NCBI GenBank assembly: GCA_030834905.1
Contig: JAUQWZ010000028.1
Location: 1-64,000 of the forward strand
Reading direction: 5' to 3'
Source of the DNA: Aggregatilineales bacterium
Lineage (GTDB): Bacteria > Chloroflexota > Anaerolineae > Aggregatilineales > Phototrophicaceae
Length of the DNA stretch: 64,000 nucleotides
Below, one piece after another: positions 52,546 to 60,943 of the stretch; position 1 is the first letter of the stretch; each line of letters begins with the position of its first letter. Below the pieces are notes generated by a model. The model was not told where the DNA came from. It did no database searches and worked only from the letters and a program-made list of their open reading frames with translations. A program made the position numbers and the translations under genes.

Positions 52546-52791
52546 CTATGTCGTTTCTCTGGCCAGTTCAACAATGCGTGACCGCGCCGGGATTCTGCCA
52601 CTGGATACAACATTTTCATTGATGACCAGCGCTGGTGTGCTCATCACGCCATACGACATGATGTCGGCAATCTCGGTAACTTTAGTCAGTTCATAGCTGA
52701 TTCCTGCCTCGTCCAGCGCCGCGCGCGTCTCCGCTTCCAGGCGGCGGCAGTTTGGACAGCCCGATCCAAGCACTTTGATGGATAACATCAA
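52546..52791 (-). CDS. Thioredoxin-fold redox-active disulfide protein
   Basis: An 81-aa thioredoxin-like protein with the CPNC active site in VLGSGCPNCRRLEAE and cis-Pro in VMSTPALVINENVVSSG. It is the small MTH895/redox-active disulfide protein 2 type. In ars operons it may supply electrons or bind metalloid. It follows arsR by 13 bp. Confidence 0.88.
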   Translation of the reverse strand: MMLSIKVLGSGCPNCRRLEAETRAALDEAGISYELTKVTEIADIMSYGVMSTPALVINENVVSSGRIPARSRIVELARETT

Positions 52792-52804
52792 TTAGTCCTC
52801 CAAT

Positions 52805-53149
52805 TCAATTGATTTCAGCAAGTGAAACAGCGGCGCAGGTGGGACAGGGACAACCCTCGATGACTGCGTGCCTGTGCTCAGCGGGTGCGCCGCTCATCAG
52901 GGTCAGGAGTGGATCGATTCTGGCATCGGCAAGAGCGTAGTAAACTCGCAGGCCGTCTTTGCGACTCTCGACCAGTCCAGCTTCCCGCAGCGCCATTAAC
53001 TGCTGAGACACATACGCCTGGCGCTTGTTTAGCGCCGCTTCAATGTGACAGACACACATCTCACCACCCCGCAATAGGTCCAGGATTTGCAGCCGTGCCG
53101 GGTGTGCTATGGCTTTAAGCCAGATCGCAAGCTCCAGATGATCCGTCAT
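52805..53149 (-). CDS. arsR: ArsR-family metalloid-responsive repressor
   Basis: A 114-aa winged-helix repressor. The inducer-binding motif CVC (C32, C34 in GGEMCVCHIEAAL) lies in the DNA-contacting helix, as in classic ArsR. The recognition region is KRQAYVSQQLMALREAGLV. A second Cys cluster CPCPTC near the C-terminus may add a metal site. I chose ATG 53149, since the ATG at 53167 lies inside the operator. It probably represses itself and the downstream pumps until As(III) binds. Confidence 0.9.
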   Translation of the reverse strand: MTDHLELAIWLKAIAHPARLQILDLLRGGEMCVCHIEAALNKRQAYVSQQLMALREAGLVESRKDGLRVYYALADARIDPLLTLMSGAPAEHRHAVIEGCPCPTCAAVSLAEIN

Positions 53150-53158
53150 GTTGTGACC

Positions 53159-53180
53159 TATATTCATAAACCTGAATATA
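53159..53180. promoter_or_regulatory. ArsR operator candidate
   Basis: A perfect inverted repeat TATATTCA-N6-TGAATATA 10 bp upstream of the chosen arsR start. ArsR boxes are commonly imperfect dyads with ATTCA/TGAAT arms. No other copy was noticed in the ars operon. Confidence 0.75.
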
Positions 53181-53560
53181 GTTTATACCGATCAGCGCGT
53201 AGTAGGCAGTGACATGTTTCACCTTTGAACATGACATTTAGCCTCACGTGAGCTTTAGGTGACAATTGCTATGATGCGCCCAATCTGACCTTGCTCTCTC
53301 TCGCACTCCGCCGCGCGGCGATCTTACAGCGCGGGCATCCTCCCCATCAAACACCGGCGGACGATACGCTGCCCCCATCCCTGCGGGACGTGACCACCGA
53401 ACCATCCGCTTGAAAAGCCTCCCATGAATTGACATTCCACTGAGCCGACCGATTGTGGTCGGCTTTTCTGTTTGACGGGTCCCCTCCACTGCGCTGTCCC
53501 GCTGATCTGAGCGTTGCGCTCGACGCGCTGGCGATCCAGCAGTTCAGAGGGGAGTTCCTC
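53181..53560 (+). other. Gene-free leader region before the sigma-like gene
   Basis: 380 bp without a supported gene. It contains a TATGAT box at 53270-53275, GC-rich segments able to pair, and a clear plus-strand terminator at 53444-53473 with no gene in front of it. A short regulatory RNA or an attenuated leader of the downstream gene would explain this. Confidence 0.45.
53444..53473 (+). terminator. Orphan terminator upstream of the sigma-like gene
   Basis: A 7-bp stem GCCGACC/GGTCGGC with a 6-nt loop followed by TTTTCTGTTT on the plus strand, 88 bp before the start of the sigma-like gene. There is no plus-strand gene upstream, which suggests attenuation or the end of a small RNA. Confidence 0.75.
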
Positions 53561-54451
53561 ATGCACGATTTAACAGCTTGTAACGACAACCGTTTCAGTA
53601 TCCGTCCGTTCCCACGTGTTGCACTCTATCCCACCAGTTGGAACGGTGACATGACCTTCGAGGAAATCTCGGAGGACATTCGTCCACGCGCCGCGAAAAT
53701 GCTGCTGCGTCAGTATCGCGTCTGGGCGCAAGACCTTGACGATTGCCTGCAAAACGGGCTGATGTATGTCTGGGAACAGCTCGCCGCTGACCGTGATTTT
53801 CTCGCTAAGTCGAGCCGGTTTGAAGCGGCTCTCATCGTTTGCCACCGGTCGAAATCCACTAGCATCCGTAAACAGAACCTCCGCTACGAATACATGGAAG
53901 ATTTCTGGGCGAAGCATGACTTCAAGCATCCCGAAGAGATGCGGATTGGCGGTCTGGAACGCTTCAAAATCGCCGGTGAACGCTGGGCGACATGGGCAAC
54001 GCTCACGGACATCCGCATCGACATCGAACGCGCCGTATTGACCGTTTACGAGCAGGTGAAGGATGACTCTGCCGAGTTGTTGGCACTCTACGCCGCAACG
54101 ACATCAGCCACCAGCAAAGACTTAGCGTATGTCGTGCCGGGCAAAGGTGAGGATGCCATCCGCTGGCGGGCGGCGGCGATTCGCAACCAGCTTCGTGGGA
54201 TGCTGGGCACGCTCCAGCGCAAACAACCGACCTGGCGCGAGAAGTTCGACGCGGGCGAGGTTGAACCAGCGATGAAGCTGCTGGAACGGCATCCAGAGCA
54301 AGACATCAAGTACGCCGCCATCTGTGGCTTGATCGAAGGCAAGAGTTCGCGGCAGGCAGCGAAGACCTTCGGACACAACATCAACACGTTGCAATACCAT
54401 CGCAGAAGGGCGAACCAGGAACTTGCACGAGTTTACGGCTGTACCGCATGA
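53561..54451 (+). CDS. Sigma-70-like regulator of the mobile island
   Basis: A 296-aa protein with an N-terminal sigma region 2-like helix bundle (AAKMLLRQYRVWAQDLDDCL, NGLMYVWEQLAADRDFLAKS) and a C-terminal helix-turn-helix resembling sigma region 4 (IEGKSSRQAAKTFGHNINTL). The middle (about 130-240) is longer than in ECF sigma factors. I chose ATG 53561, behind GAGGGGAG; the frame is open upstream to 53453, but across the terminator. A transcription factor for island genes is the likely role. Confidence 0.65.
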   Translation: MHDLTACNDNRFSIRPFPRVALYPTSWNGDMTFEEISEDIRPRAAKMLLRQYRVWAQDLDDCLQNGLMYVWEQLAADRDFLAKSSRFEAALIVCHRSKSTSIRKQNLRYEYMEDFWAKHDFKHPEEMRIGGLERFKIAGERWATWATLTDIRIDIERAVLTVYEQVKDDSAELLALYAATTSATSKDLAYVVPGKGEDAIRWRAAAIRNQLRGMLGTLQRKQPTWREKFDAGEVEPAMKLLERHPEQDIKYAAICGLIEGKSSRQAAKTFGHNINTLQYHRRRANQELARVYGCTA

Positions 54452-54470
54452 GGTCAGCCGTTTTTGTTTC
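54435..54470 (+). terminator. Terminator of the sigma-like gene
   Basis: A 7-bp stem ACGGCTG/CAGCCGT spanning the stop codon, followed by TTTTTGTTT. The 3' end of the gene supplies its first arm. Confidence 0.75.
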
Positions 54471-54667
54471 TGTGGCTGGTGAGCGATCATCAGCCATATA
54501 TATATTTTTGCGATCCATCATCGTAACAAACCGTAATGAAATTTTGACTCGCCGATTCGAAAAACTGACAACGCGAAACTGTAGGATTACAGCTCTCGCA
54601 CCAACTCAATGTGATACCGTGAAATCGGCGTAAAACAGGTAAAGAAATGTTCATTTCTACAAACACT

Positions 54668-54720
54668 GTAAAATTGACCACCTCCCGGTACATTTTGACC
54701 GCGATTTGGTACATTTCGAC
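54668..54720 (+). repeat. Three helically phased direct repeats upstream of the recombinase
   Basis: Copies begin at 54668 (GTAAAATTGACC), 54688 (GTACATTTTGACC) and 54709 (GTACATTTCGAC), spaced 20 and 21 bp, about two helical turns. The rest of the 330-bp gap (54452-54784) shows no gene. The array looks like binding sites for a regulator or the recombinase, or like small iterons. Confidence 0.55.
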
Positions 54721-54784
54721 GCACACCTGTTCTGATTATTACGCTACGCTGTTGGAGAAATGGATCACGCAGGGAGGACTTCGT

Positions 54785-54949
54785 GTGAGTAAACGCAAGG
54801 ATAAACCAGAAGCGGAAGAAACGGCACAGATGCTCAAGCGTGTGATGACGGTGGCGGAACTGCTGGCGAAATACAGTACCGAACCACCGGCTGAAGATCA
54901 GGCTACAACTGAAGAGAAAACACAGGATCAGCAACCTGTTGTAGAGTGA
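54785..54949 (+). CDS. Small charged protein preceding the recombinase
   Basis: A 54-aa protein from GTG 54785, with GGGAGG about 9 bp upstream. It is very charged (KRKDKPEAEE, MLKRVMTVAELLAKY, then an acidic Gln-rich tail). Function unknown. Small proteins of this type often sit before large serine recombinases and may be directionality or accessory factors, but the sequence does not prove that. Stop to recombinase start is 27 bp. Confidence 0.6.
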   Translation: MSKRKDKPEAEETAQMLKRVMTVAELLAKYSTEPPAEDQATTEEKTQDQQPVVE

Positions 54950-56659
54950 TGAAATAGCAGAATCCAGGAAGACTTGATGGCACGTCGGACAAAACGCATC
55001 ACTACCAAACCCGGATATGTGAAGTACCTGCGCACCAGCGACGAGGATGCCCAGGCTCCTGAACGTTCGCAGAACGGTCAGCGCCGCGACATTGCACGGC
55101 TGCTGGTGGCGTATCCCAACCTCCCCGATCTGGGTGAATACATCGACAACTACACCGGCACATCGGCTGACCGCAAACATTATCAGCGGATGCTGACGGA
55201 TGCTCGCAAGGGTGCGTTCTCGCATGTATTCGCATCAGTGCCGGATCGCTTTGGGCGTGATGATGTCGAGGCGCTGCGTGCCATTGACGAACTGACGCAG
55301 TTGGGTATCTGTGTGCGTTTTGCCGGACACCCTGATCTTGATCCGGCAGACATGGATGACCGGCTTTATCTCAATATCCTGTTTGGTATGGCGAAGCGCG
55401 AAGCTGCTGTCATCGCCAAGCGTAGCACCAACGGCATGTTGTCGAAGCTGCTCAAGGGTGGCTGGCCCCTGGGCAGCGCCTGATGGCTATCTGAATAAGG
55501 AAACCAAGCTTTCCGAATTGGAAAACCTCAGTATTGATGATCGGCTGGGTCACGGCAAATACAAACGCTGGGTAGAAATCGACCCGCAACAGGCAAAAGT
55601 CTGGCGGTATGCGTGGGATTTGCTGCTCACAGATCGCTACACGCTGGCCGAAATCTGCGAGAAGCTGTATGAACGTGGTTATCGCTTGAAGAATGGAAAG
55701 CCGTTTGTGACGGTTAAAGCCAATGGTGAGCGCGATCCATACGTCCAGCAGCTATCCCGTGTTTTTCATAACTGGCATTATGCCGGATGGGTCGTGATCG
55801 AAAATGATTGGGCGAACATCCCACCCAAAACGGTCAGATCAGAATGGGAGCCAGTCGTCAGTACCGAGGAGTTCGAGCAGGGTTTGGCGATCCTGGCGCG
55901 ACGCAATCATACACCAGCACCCACAAAACGCTATTTCTATCTGTTGCAGGGTATGGTTTACCTACAACAGGCTGATGGCAAAGTCAGGAAGTTGACCTGT
56001 GGAACGCCAAATGCGAATCGGGCGCGTGGTGGTGTGTCCTACTACTGTGTGCCGTCCAGCAACCAGAATTACCTGTGCTGGAAGGTCGATGCGCAGATAC
56101 CGGAACACTTGCAAGCGATTCAGGTTGATCCCGACCTGATCCCGGAGATACGCAAGGTGTATCTGATGGACATGGGACGCTATACCAGCGACCGTCACCG
56201 CGAGACACAGGCGCTTCAAAACGCCATCAAGAAACTGGAGGATAAGGAGATCAATCTCTGGCGGGCGTTCACCGAACACGGGATGCGTCCACGCATTTAC
56301 GAGCAGTTGGCACGTGAGTATGAAGACGAACGCCAGCGCATCACTGCTGCGATTGACCTCATCAGCAAGGAGAGCGGTGAAGTCATTGACAATCTCGATG
56401 CCGCATTAGCTGTGATTTCGGAGATCGCAGATCGTTATGCAGAACACACAGCACAGCGACAACGTGATATACTGAAGCAGATGGTCAAACGGGTTGTGAT
56501 TGACCCGGAGGGTAGGATCATCCGCATGGAGCTGAAGCCGCCGTTCAATTACCTGGATACCCTGGCAAAGGGCGGGCAGAACGGCAAGCGAGGCAAGGGT
56601 TCATCGGCTGGAACGAAAAGAACCAGCACACCGGCTGGTTCGCTTCATATCACACGTAG

Positions 56660-56675
56660 TGACCCTAACGGGACT
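56660..56675 (-). other. Right attachment repeat within tRNA-Glu
   Basis: The last 16 nt of the tRNA, identical to the repeat at 39657-39672. This is where the island joined the tRNA; the tRNA stays intact. Confidence 0.75.
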
Positions 56676-56732
56676 CGAACCCGTGTTTTGGCCTTGAAAG
56701 GGCCACGTCCTAGACCGCTAGACGATAGGGCC
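56660..56732 (-). tRNA. tRNA-Glu(UUC)
   Basis: A 73-nt tRNA. The acceptor is GGCCCTA paired with TAGGGTC (one G-U) with discriminator A. The anticodon stem TGGCC/GGCCA encloses CTTTCAA, anticodon TTC. The T-arm is CGGGTTCGAGTCCCG. CCA is not encoded. Its 3' end is the integration site of the adjoining island. Confidence 0.96.
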
Positions 56733-56744
56733 GTTACTGTCCTT

Positions 56745-56772
56745 AGTGTAGCATACCCTCACCCAGCGTCAA
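56745..56772 (-). promoter_or_regulatory. tRNA-Glu promoter
   Basis: Minus-strand TTGACG (56772-56767), 16-bp spacer, TACACT (56750-56745), 12 bp before the tRNA 5' end. It is on the host side of the tRNA, so integration did not disturb it. Confidence 0.75.
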
Positions 56773-56840
56773 GACTTAGCTCACCCGAAACTCGCGACCA
56801 ATTCTGGCGGCGGTTCCGGCAGCCAGCCTATCGGAATATG

Positions 56841-57869
56841 CTACAGCACTTCGTAGGTGGTCACTGACTCCAACCGCCCTTTTACCTTCACTTCACCAAT
56901 CCGGCGCGTGACCACGTCCTGACTGATCTGTTCATGGGTGGCGTGGCTGATCAAAATCTGTCCGCCGCTGCTTAAGCCCTGCAGGCGCGCCGCCAGATTA
57001 ACCGTATCTCCCAGCGCGGTGTAGTTCATGATGTCCGGCGCGCCGACGTTGCCCACCACCGCTAAGCCGGTATGAATCCCAAAGTTGATCGGCATCCGGT
57101 AGGTTGGCTCAAACTGGCTGTGAAATTCGGGCAGTACCAGGCGAATGTGCTGCGCCGTCATCACCGCCCGGCGCGCATGATCGCTTTGTTGCAGCGGCGT
57201 GTTATACAGCGCCATCACGCCGTCGCCCATGAACTTATCGACCGTCCCGCCATGCTCGCGGATCATGCTGACCATGATCGTGTGGTAAAGATTGAGCACC
57301 GTCAGCAGCGTCACCGGCTCGGTGTATTCCGAAATACTGGTAAAGCCTTGCAGATCGGCAAACATCACCGTGACCGTTTGCAGTTTGCCGCCCAACTGCA
57401 CCTGCGACGGATCGCGCAAAAGCTGCTCGACAACCGATGGTGAGACAAACCGTTCAAATGTCTGCCGAATCATGGTCTGCATTGACCGCAGCTCGTCGGT
57501 TTCAAATTTGCTGCGCAGGCGGGTGCGCACCCGTTCGACCAGCTCGCGCGGGTTAAAAGGTTTACCCAGATAATCATCCGCACCCAGCTTTAACCCCTGC
57601 ACGCGATGATCGACATCGGTCAGCGCGGTCAGCATCAGTATCGGAATCTGCTGCGTCTTCTCGTCCGATTTCAGTTTCGCGCACACATCAAAGCCCGACA
57701 TCCCCGGCATCGTCACGTCAAGGATGATCAGATCGGGCAGCTGCGTCTGCGCCAGCGCCAGCGCGTCGATACCATTTGCCGCTTCGACGATGTTGTGCCC
57801 CATACCGGATACAATATCGACCAGAAGCTGCCGACCATCGTTATTGTCATCTGCGACCAGAACCAGCAT
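56841..57869 (-). CDS. Response regulator with class III nucleotide cyclase domain
   Basis: A 342-aa signalling protein. The REC domain (1-120) has the phospho-acceptor D51 in LIILDVTMPGM and LGKPF. A short helical linker (RQTFERFVSPSVVEQLL) follows, then an adenylate/guanylate cyclase domain with VMFADLQGFTSISEYTEP and KFMGDGVMALYNTP, giving both metal Asp residues, and NYTALGDTVNLAARLQ. It probably makes cAMP in response to a histidine kinase. It follows the small response regulator by 8 bp. Confidence 0.92.
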   Translation of the reverse strand: MLVLVADDNNDGRQLLVDIVSGMGHNIVEAANGIDALALAQTQLPDLIILDVTMPGMSGFDVCAKLKSDEKTQQIPILMLTALTDVDHRVQGLKLGADDYLGKPFNPRELVERVRTRLRSKFETDELRSMQTMIRQTFERFVSPSVVEQLLRDPSQVQLGGKLQTVTVMFADLQGFTSISEYTEPVTLLTVLNLYHTIMVSMIREHGGTVDKFMGDGVMALYNTPLQQSDHARRAVMTAQHIRLVLPEFHSQFEPTYRMPINFGIHTGLAVVGNVGAPDIMNYTALGDTVNLAARLQGLSSGGQILISHATHEQISQDVVTRRIGEVKVKGRLESVTTYEVL

Positions 57870-57877
57870 TGTGAGCC

Positions 57878-58246
57878 TCAGCCAAGCAGTTGGCGTAGTT
57901 TTGCCGCCAGTTCGCGGATATTAATGGGCTTCGACAGATAATCATCACATCCGGCAGCCAGCGCCCGTTCGCGGTCGCCGATCATGGCGTGCGCGGTCAG
58001 GGCGATAACTGGAATATGCAGGACTTCCGGATCAGCCTTTAGATGGCGGGTTGCTGTCCAGCCATCCATCCGCGGCAGCGATAAATCCATTAGAATCAAA
58101 TCAGGTTTCTCCGCCTTGGCGCTCTTGACCGCCTCCTCGCCATCCTTAGCGGAAATCACCTCGTAATTCAGCGAGCCTAATACGTCAGAAATCAGGGTCA
58201 TGTTGTCGCGGTTGTCTTCCACGACAAGAATACGACCATTACCCAT
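57878..58246 (-). CDS. Single-domain response regulator
   Basis: A 122-aa CheY-like receiver. It has RILVVEDNRDN, the phospho-acceptor D54 in LILMDLSLPRMDGW, ALTAHAM and DYLSKPINIREL. I chose ATG 58246 over 58264, because the receiver begins directly. It is probably a relay partner of the cyclase-fused regulator downstream and perhaps of the histidine kinase at 60944. Confidence 0.9.
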   Translation of the reverse strand: MGNGRILVVEDNRDNMTLISDVLGSLNYEVISAKDGEEAVKSAKAEKPDLILMDLSLPRMDGWTATRHLKADPEVLHIPVIALTAHAMIGDRERALAAGCDDYLSKPINIRELAAKLRQLLG

Positions 58247-58405
58247 GCCAGAATACCTTTTCAATCCATTTCATTTCTATATTGTAATAAAACATGGCTA
58301 TTTTCACCAGTTTAGCCGCCAATCGATATCGCCAACGGTATCACCAGCGCAGAATCGCGATCTGCATAGAATTGGAAGAACCGATAAAGCGACAGGAAAA
58401 CGGGC

Positions 58406-60802
58406 ATGAGGCATCGATTTTTGGCTTACGGTTCACTGATTATGGTTGTGGTTCTCGCGGCGGTGCTGCAAGTCACGGCGCAGGTTGAAGAACCACCCAC
58501 CAGCATCGCCATGATCATTGACGCCTCTGGTTCGATGCAGGCGCTCATCGAGAGCAGCCGTTCGCGCATTGCCGTCGCCAAAGAGGAGATCATCGCCCTG
58601 AGCAGCGAGCTTGATCCCAATGTGAATGCCAGCCTGTGGGTCTACGGACACCGGTTGTCTCAGGCTGATCCGGCAGCGTCATGTCTCGATATCGAGCAGA
58701 TTATCCCGCCGGGTCCGCCAGACGTTGAAACTTTTACTTCAACCGTCACCGGTATCACGGCGATAGGCTACACGCCGCTTGCCATGTCGCTCGGCATGGC
58801 ATATTCCAGCCTGCCGGTTGACGGAAGGAGCATCATCGTCCTGATGTCTGACGGCGAGGAAAGCTGCGGCGGCGATCCCTGTGCCGTCGCCGCCGAACTG
58901 GACGCGCGCAATATCGAGCTTCGTATTCACACCATCGGGTTCGCGGCGGACGCGGGCACGCGGGCGCAGTTGCAGTGTATCGCCGAGGTAACCGGCGGCA
59001 ATTACTACGAAGCGCAGGATACCGCCGGGCTGCGTCAGGCGCTGCGGGCAGCGACCGCCCCGGTGACCGGCACCATTGCCATTGTCCGCAGTGATGGCGA
59101 AGTTGCCACTGGCATCAGCTTTACCGTCGTAGACAGCGCTGGCGAAACATCCGGCAGCGTCATCAGCACCGGCAGCTTCGAGCCAGGCGATTACAGCGTC
59201 ATCGTCAACACCGAACCGCCGTTTGAAGCATCGGTGACCGTCATCGCAGGCGAAACAGCAACCGTAGTGCTGCCCGATCTGGGTCTGATACGGGTGGTGG
59301 ACGCCAGCGGCGATGTCCTCGACCAGTTCCCTCTGACAGCCTACGCCGCCAGCACAGACCGCATCATCGGCTCTGGCGCTGCCGGAATTATGGAACTGCC
59401 GCCCGGCAGCTACGACGTCACGATTGGAAACGCCACCGATCAGCGGCACAGTGTCACCCTCACCGCTGGCGAAACAGTCGATATCCAGATTGATTTTGGC
59501 GCGCTCCAGCTTGTGGACGCCGACGGTCTGCCGACCGACAGCTACCCGTTTTATGTCTTCAGCGAGGGAAGTGTCGAAGTCGTCGCTTTCGCGTCTACTG
59601 GGACAGCCAACCTGTTCCCCGGAACTTACGACGTTGAGGTGCGCGCCAATCCCCATCTGCGCCAGACAGTCACGATTGCCGCCGGGGAAACCACCGACAT
59701 CATGCTGCCCGGTATCGGCACGCTGCAAATTGTAGACAGCACCGGCGCGCCGGTGGGCGACTACACCTTTACCGCCTATCCTGAAGGCGGCGACGGTCAG
59801 ATGATGTCCGCCAGAAGCGGCGAGATCGATCTGCTGGCGGGTGCTTACGAAGTGGAAGTTCAGACCAACCCGCCTTTGCGCCAGCCGGTGACGATCACAG
59901 CCGGCGAAACCACCCAGATCACCCTGCCCGGAAGCGGCAGCATCCAACTGCTGGATGCCGACGGCAGCCCAACTGGCGATTACGCTTTTTACGTCTATCC
60001 GGCAGGCGGTGATCGCATGATTGCCGGTTCGGTGACGGGCGCGATGACCATCGCCGAGGGAACTTACGATGTCGATGTGTACACCAACCCGCGCGCACAG
60101 CAAACAGTCACAGTCGTGGCGGGCGAAACCACCACAATCCAGCTTGGCGGCATGGGCATCATCCAGATTGTCGATAGTGACGGCAGTCCGAATAATGACT
60201 ACGCCTTCTATGTATCGCCGCAGGGCGGCAACCAGATCGTCGCCACTGGTTTCGGCAGCGCCGAAGTTGCCGCCGGAACCTATGAGGTTCAGGTTTACAC
60301 CAATCCAATCACCCGCCAGACGGTGACGGTGAGCAGCGGCGCTACTGTCGAAGTCGCTCAACCGCCGATAGGGACAATCCAGATGATCGACGCGGCGGGA
60401 AATCCAGTCACAGATCCGCAGTTGTACGTTTATGAGGCAGACGGCAACCAGATCGTCGCTACTGGTTTTGGCAGCCTGAATCTCGCCGCCGGAACCTATG
60501 AGGCTGTGATCAGCACCAGTCCAGCCACGCACGAGACGATCACCATCAGCGGCGGCGAAACAACTGAGGTGTCGCTGCCGCCATTGGGCACGCTGGAGTC
60601 AGTCGATGCGACTGGCAGCCAAACCCGTGAAGATGGATTCTGGGTCTATCCGAAAGGCAGCGACGAGTATGCCGCTTACGTGACCTCTGGTTCTGTCGTG
60701 CTGATCGCGGGGGACTACGAAGTATCGTTTGACAGCGACCTGTCAACCCGCTATCCGGTCACAGTAGCGGCGGACGAGATAACCAATATCTCGGTGCCCT
60801 AG
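58406..60802 (+). CDS. Secreted VWA protein with eight tandem repeats
   Basis: A 798-aa exported protein. The signal peptide (1-25) is MRHRFLAYGSLIMVVVLAAV followed by LQVTAQ. The VWA domain (about 30-215) has the MIDAS motif DASGSM, with YTPLAMSL and MSDGEESCGGDPC. From ~221 to the end there are eight repeats of ~72 residues, each built as G-x-I-x-(L/V)-D-x-x-G..., an aromatic strand, AGTYEV..., and a closing AGETT-x-I strand. They resemble PEGA/Ig-like modules. No sortase motif or C-terminal helix is visible. Probably a surface or secreted adhesive protein. Confidence 0.88.
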   Translation: MRHRFLAYGSLIMVVVLAAVLQVTAQVEEPPTSIAMIIDASGSMQALIESSRSRIAVAKEEIIALSSELDPNVNASLWVYGHRLSQADPAASCLDIEQIIPPGPPDVETFTSTVTGITAIGYTPLAMSLGMAYSSLPVDGRSIIVLMSDGEESCGGDPCAVAAELDARNIELRIHTIGFAADAGTRAQLQCIAEVTGGNYYEAQDTAGLRQALRAATAPVTGTIAIVRSDGEVATGISFTVVDSAGETSGSVISTGSFEPGDYSVIVNTEPPFEASVTVIAGETATVVLPDLGLIRVVDASGDVLDQFPLTAYAASTDRIIGSGAAGIMELPPGSYDVTIGNATDQRHSVTLTAGETVDIQIDFGALQLVDADGLPTDSYPFYVFSEGSVEVVAFASTGTANLFPGTYDVEVRANPHLRQTVTIAAGETTDIMLPGIGTLQIVDSTGAPVGDYTFTAYPEGGDGQMMSARSGEIDLLAGAYEVEVQTNPPLRQPVTITAGETTQITLPGSGSIQLLDADGSPTGDYAFYVYPAGGDRMIAGSVTGAMTIAEGTYDVDVYTNPRAQQTVTVVAGETTTIQLGGMGIIQIVDSDGSPNNDYAFYVSPQGGNQIVATGFGSAEVAAGTYEVQVYTNPITRQTVTVSSGATVEVAQPPIGTIQMIDAAGNPVTDPQLYVYEADGNQIVATGFGSLNLAAGTYEAVISTSPATHETITISGGETTEVSLPPLGTLESVDATGSQTREDGFWVYPKGSDEYAAYVTSGSVVLIAGDYEVSFDSDLSTRYPVTVAADEITNISVP

Positions 60803-60818
60803 CGCCTGTAAACTCTTA

Positions 60819-60890
60819 GACCTCACCCCTGCCTCGCGCTGCTCGGCTTCCCCTCTCCACTGAGTGGAGAGGGGATTGAGGGGTGAGGTC
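60819..60890. repeat. Nested inverted repeat between convergent genes
   Basis: Outer arms GACCTCACCCCT/AGGGGTGAGGTC enclose an inner 12-bp stem CCCCTCTCCACT/AGTGGAGAGGGG. It lies between the VWA gene and the histidine kinase gene, so it could stop both transcripts, and it looks like a dispersed MITE-like element. Confidence 0.75.
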
Positions 60891-60943
60891 AAACCAGACA
60901 ACAGAGAATTGAGTTTGCAGGCACATCCTTGTCCCCGCCGCGC

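Larger units (their letters stand above)
54977..56867 (+). pseudogene. Large serine recombinase, frameshifted
   Basis: A resolvase/invertase-type integrase in two frames. The first (54977-55483) holds the catalytic domain: VKYLRTSDEDAQAPERSQNG with the nucleophile Ser, and SVPDRFGRDDVEAL. The second holds the recombinase domain (PDGYLNKETKLSELENLS), a zinc-ribbon-like area and a coiled coil (ALQNAIKKLEDKEINLWRAF). The frames join at CCCC 55466-55469: skipping one C restores GGWPWAAPDGYLNKE. The C-terminal end runs antisense through tRNA-Glu to 56867, so its last ~70 residues are host-derived. Frameshift, sequencing error or +1 frameshifting are all possible. Confidence 0.8.

Noticed and set aside
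58739..60532. A 597-codon minus-strand open frame opposite the VWA repeat protein
   Set aside because: The repeat structure of the plus gene keeps the antisense frame open; it has no signal, start context or domain of its own.
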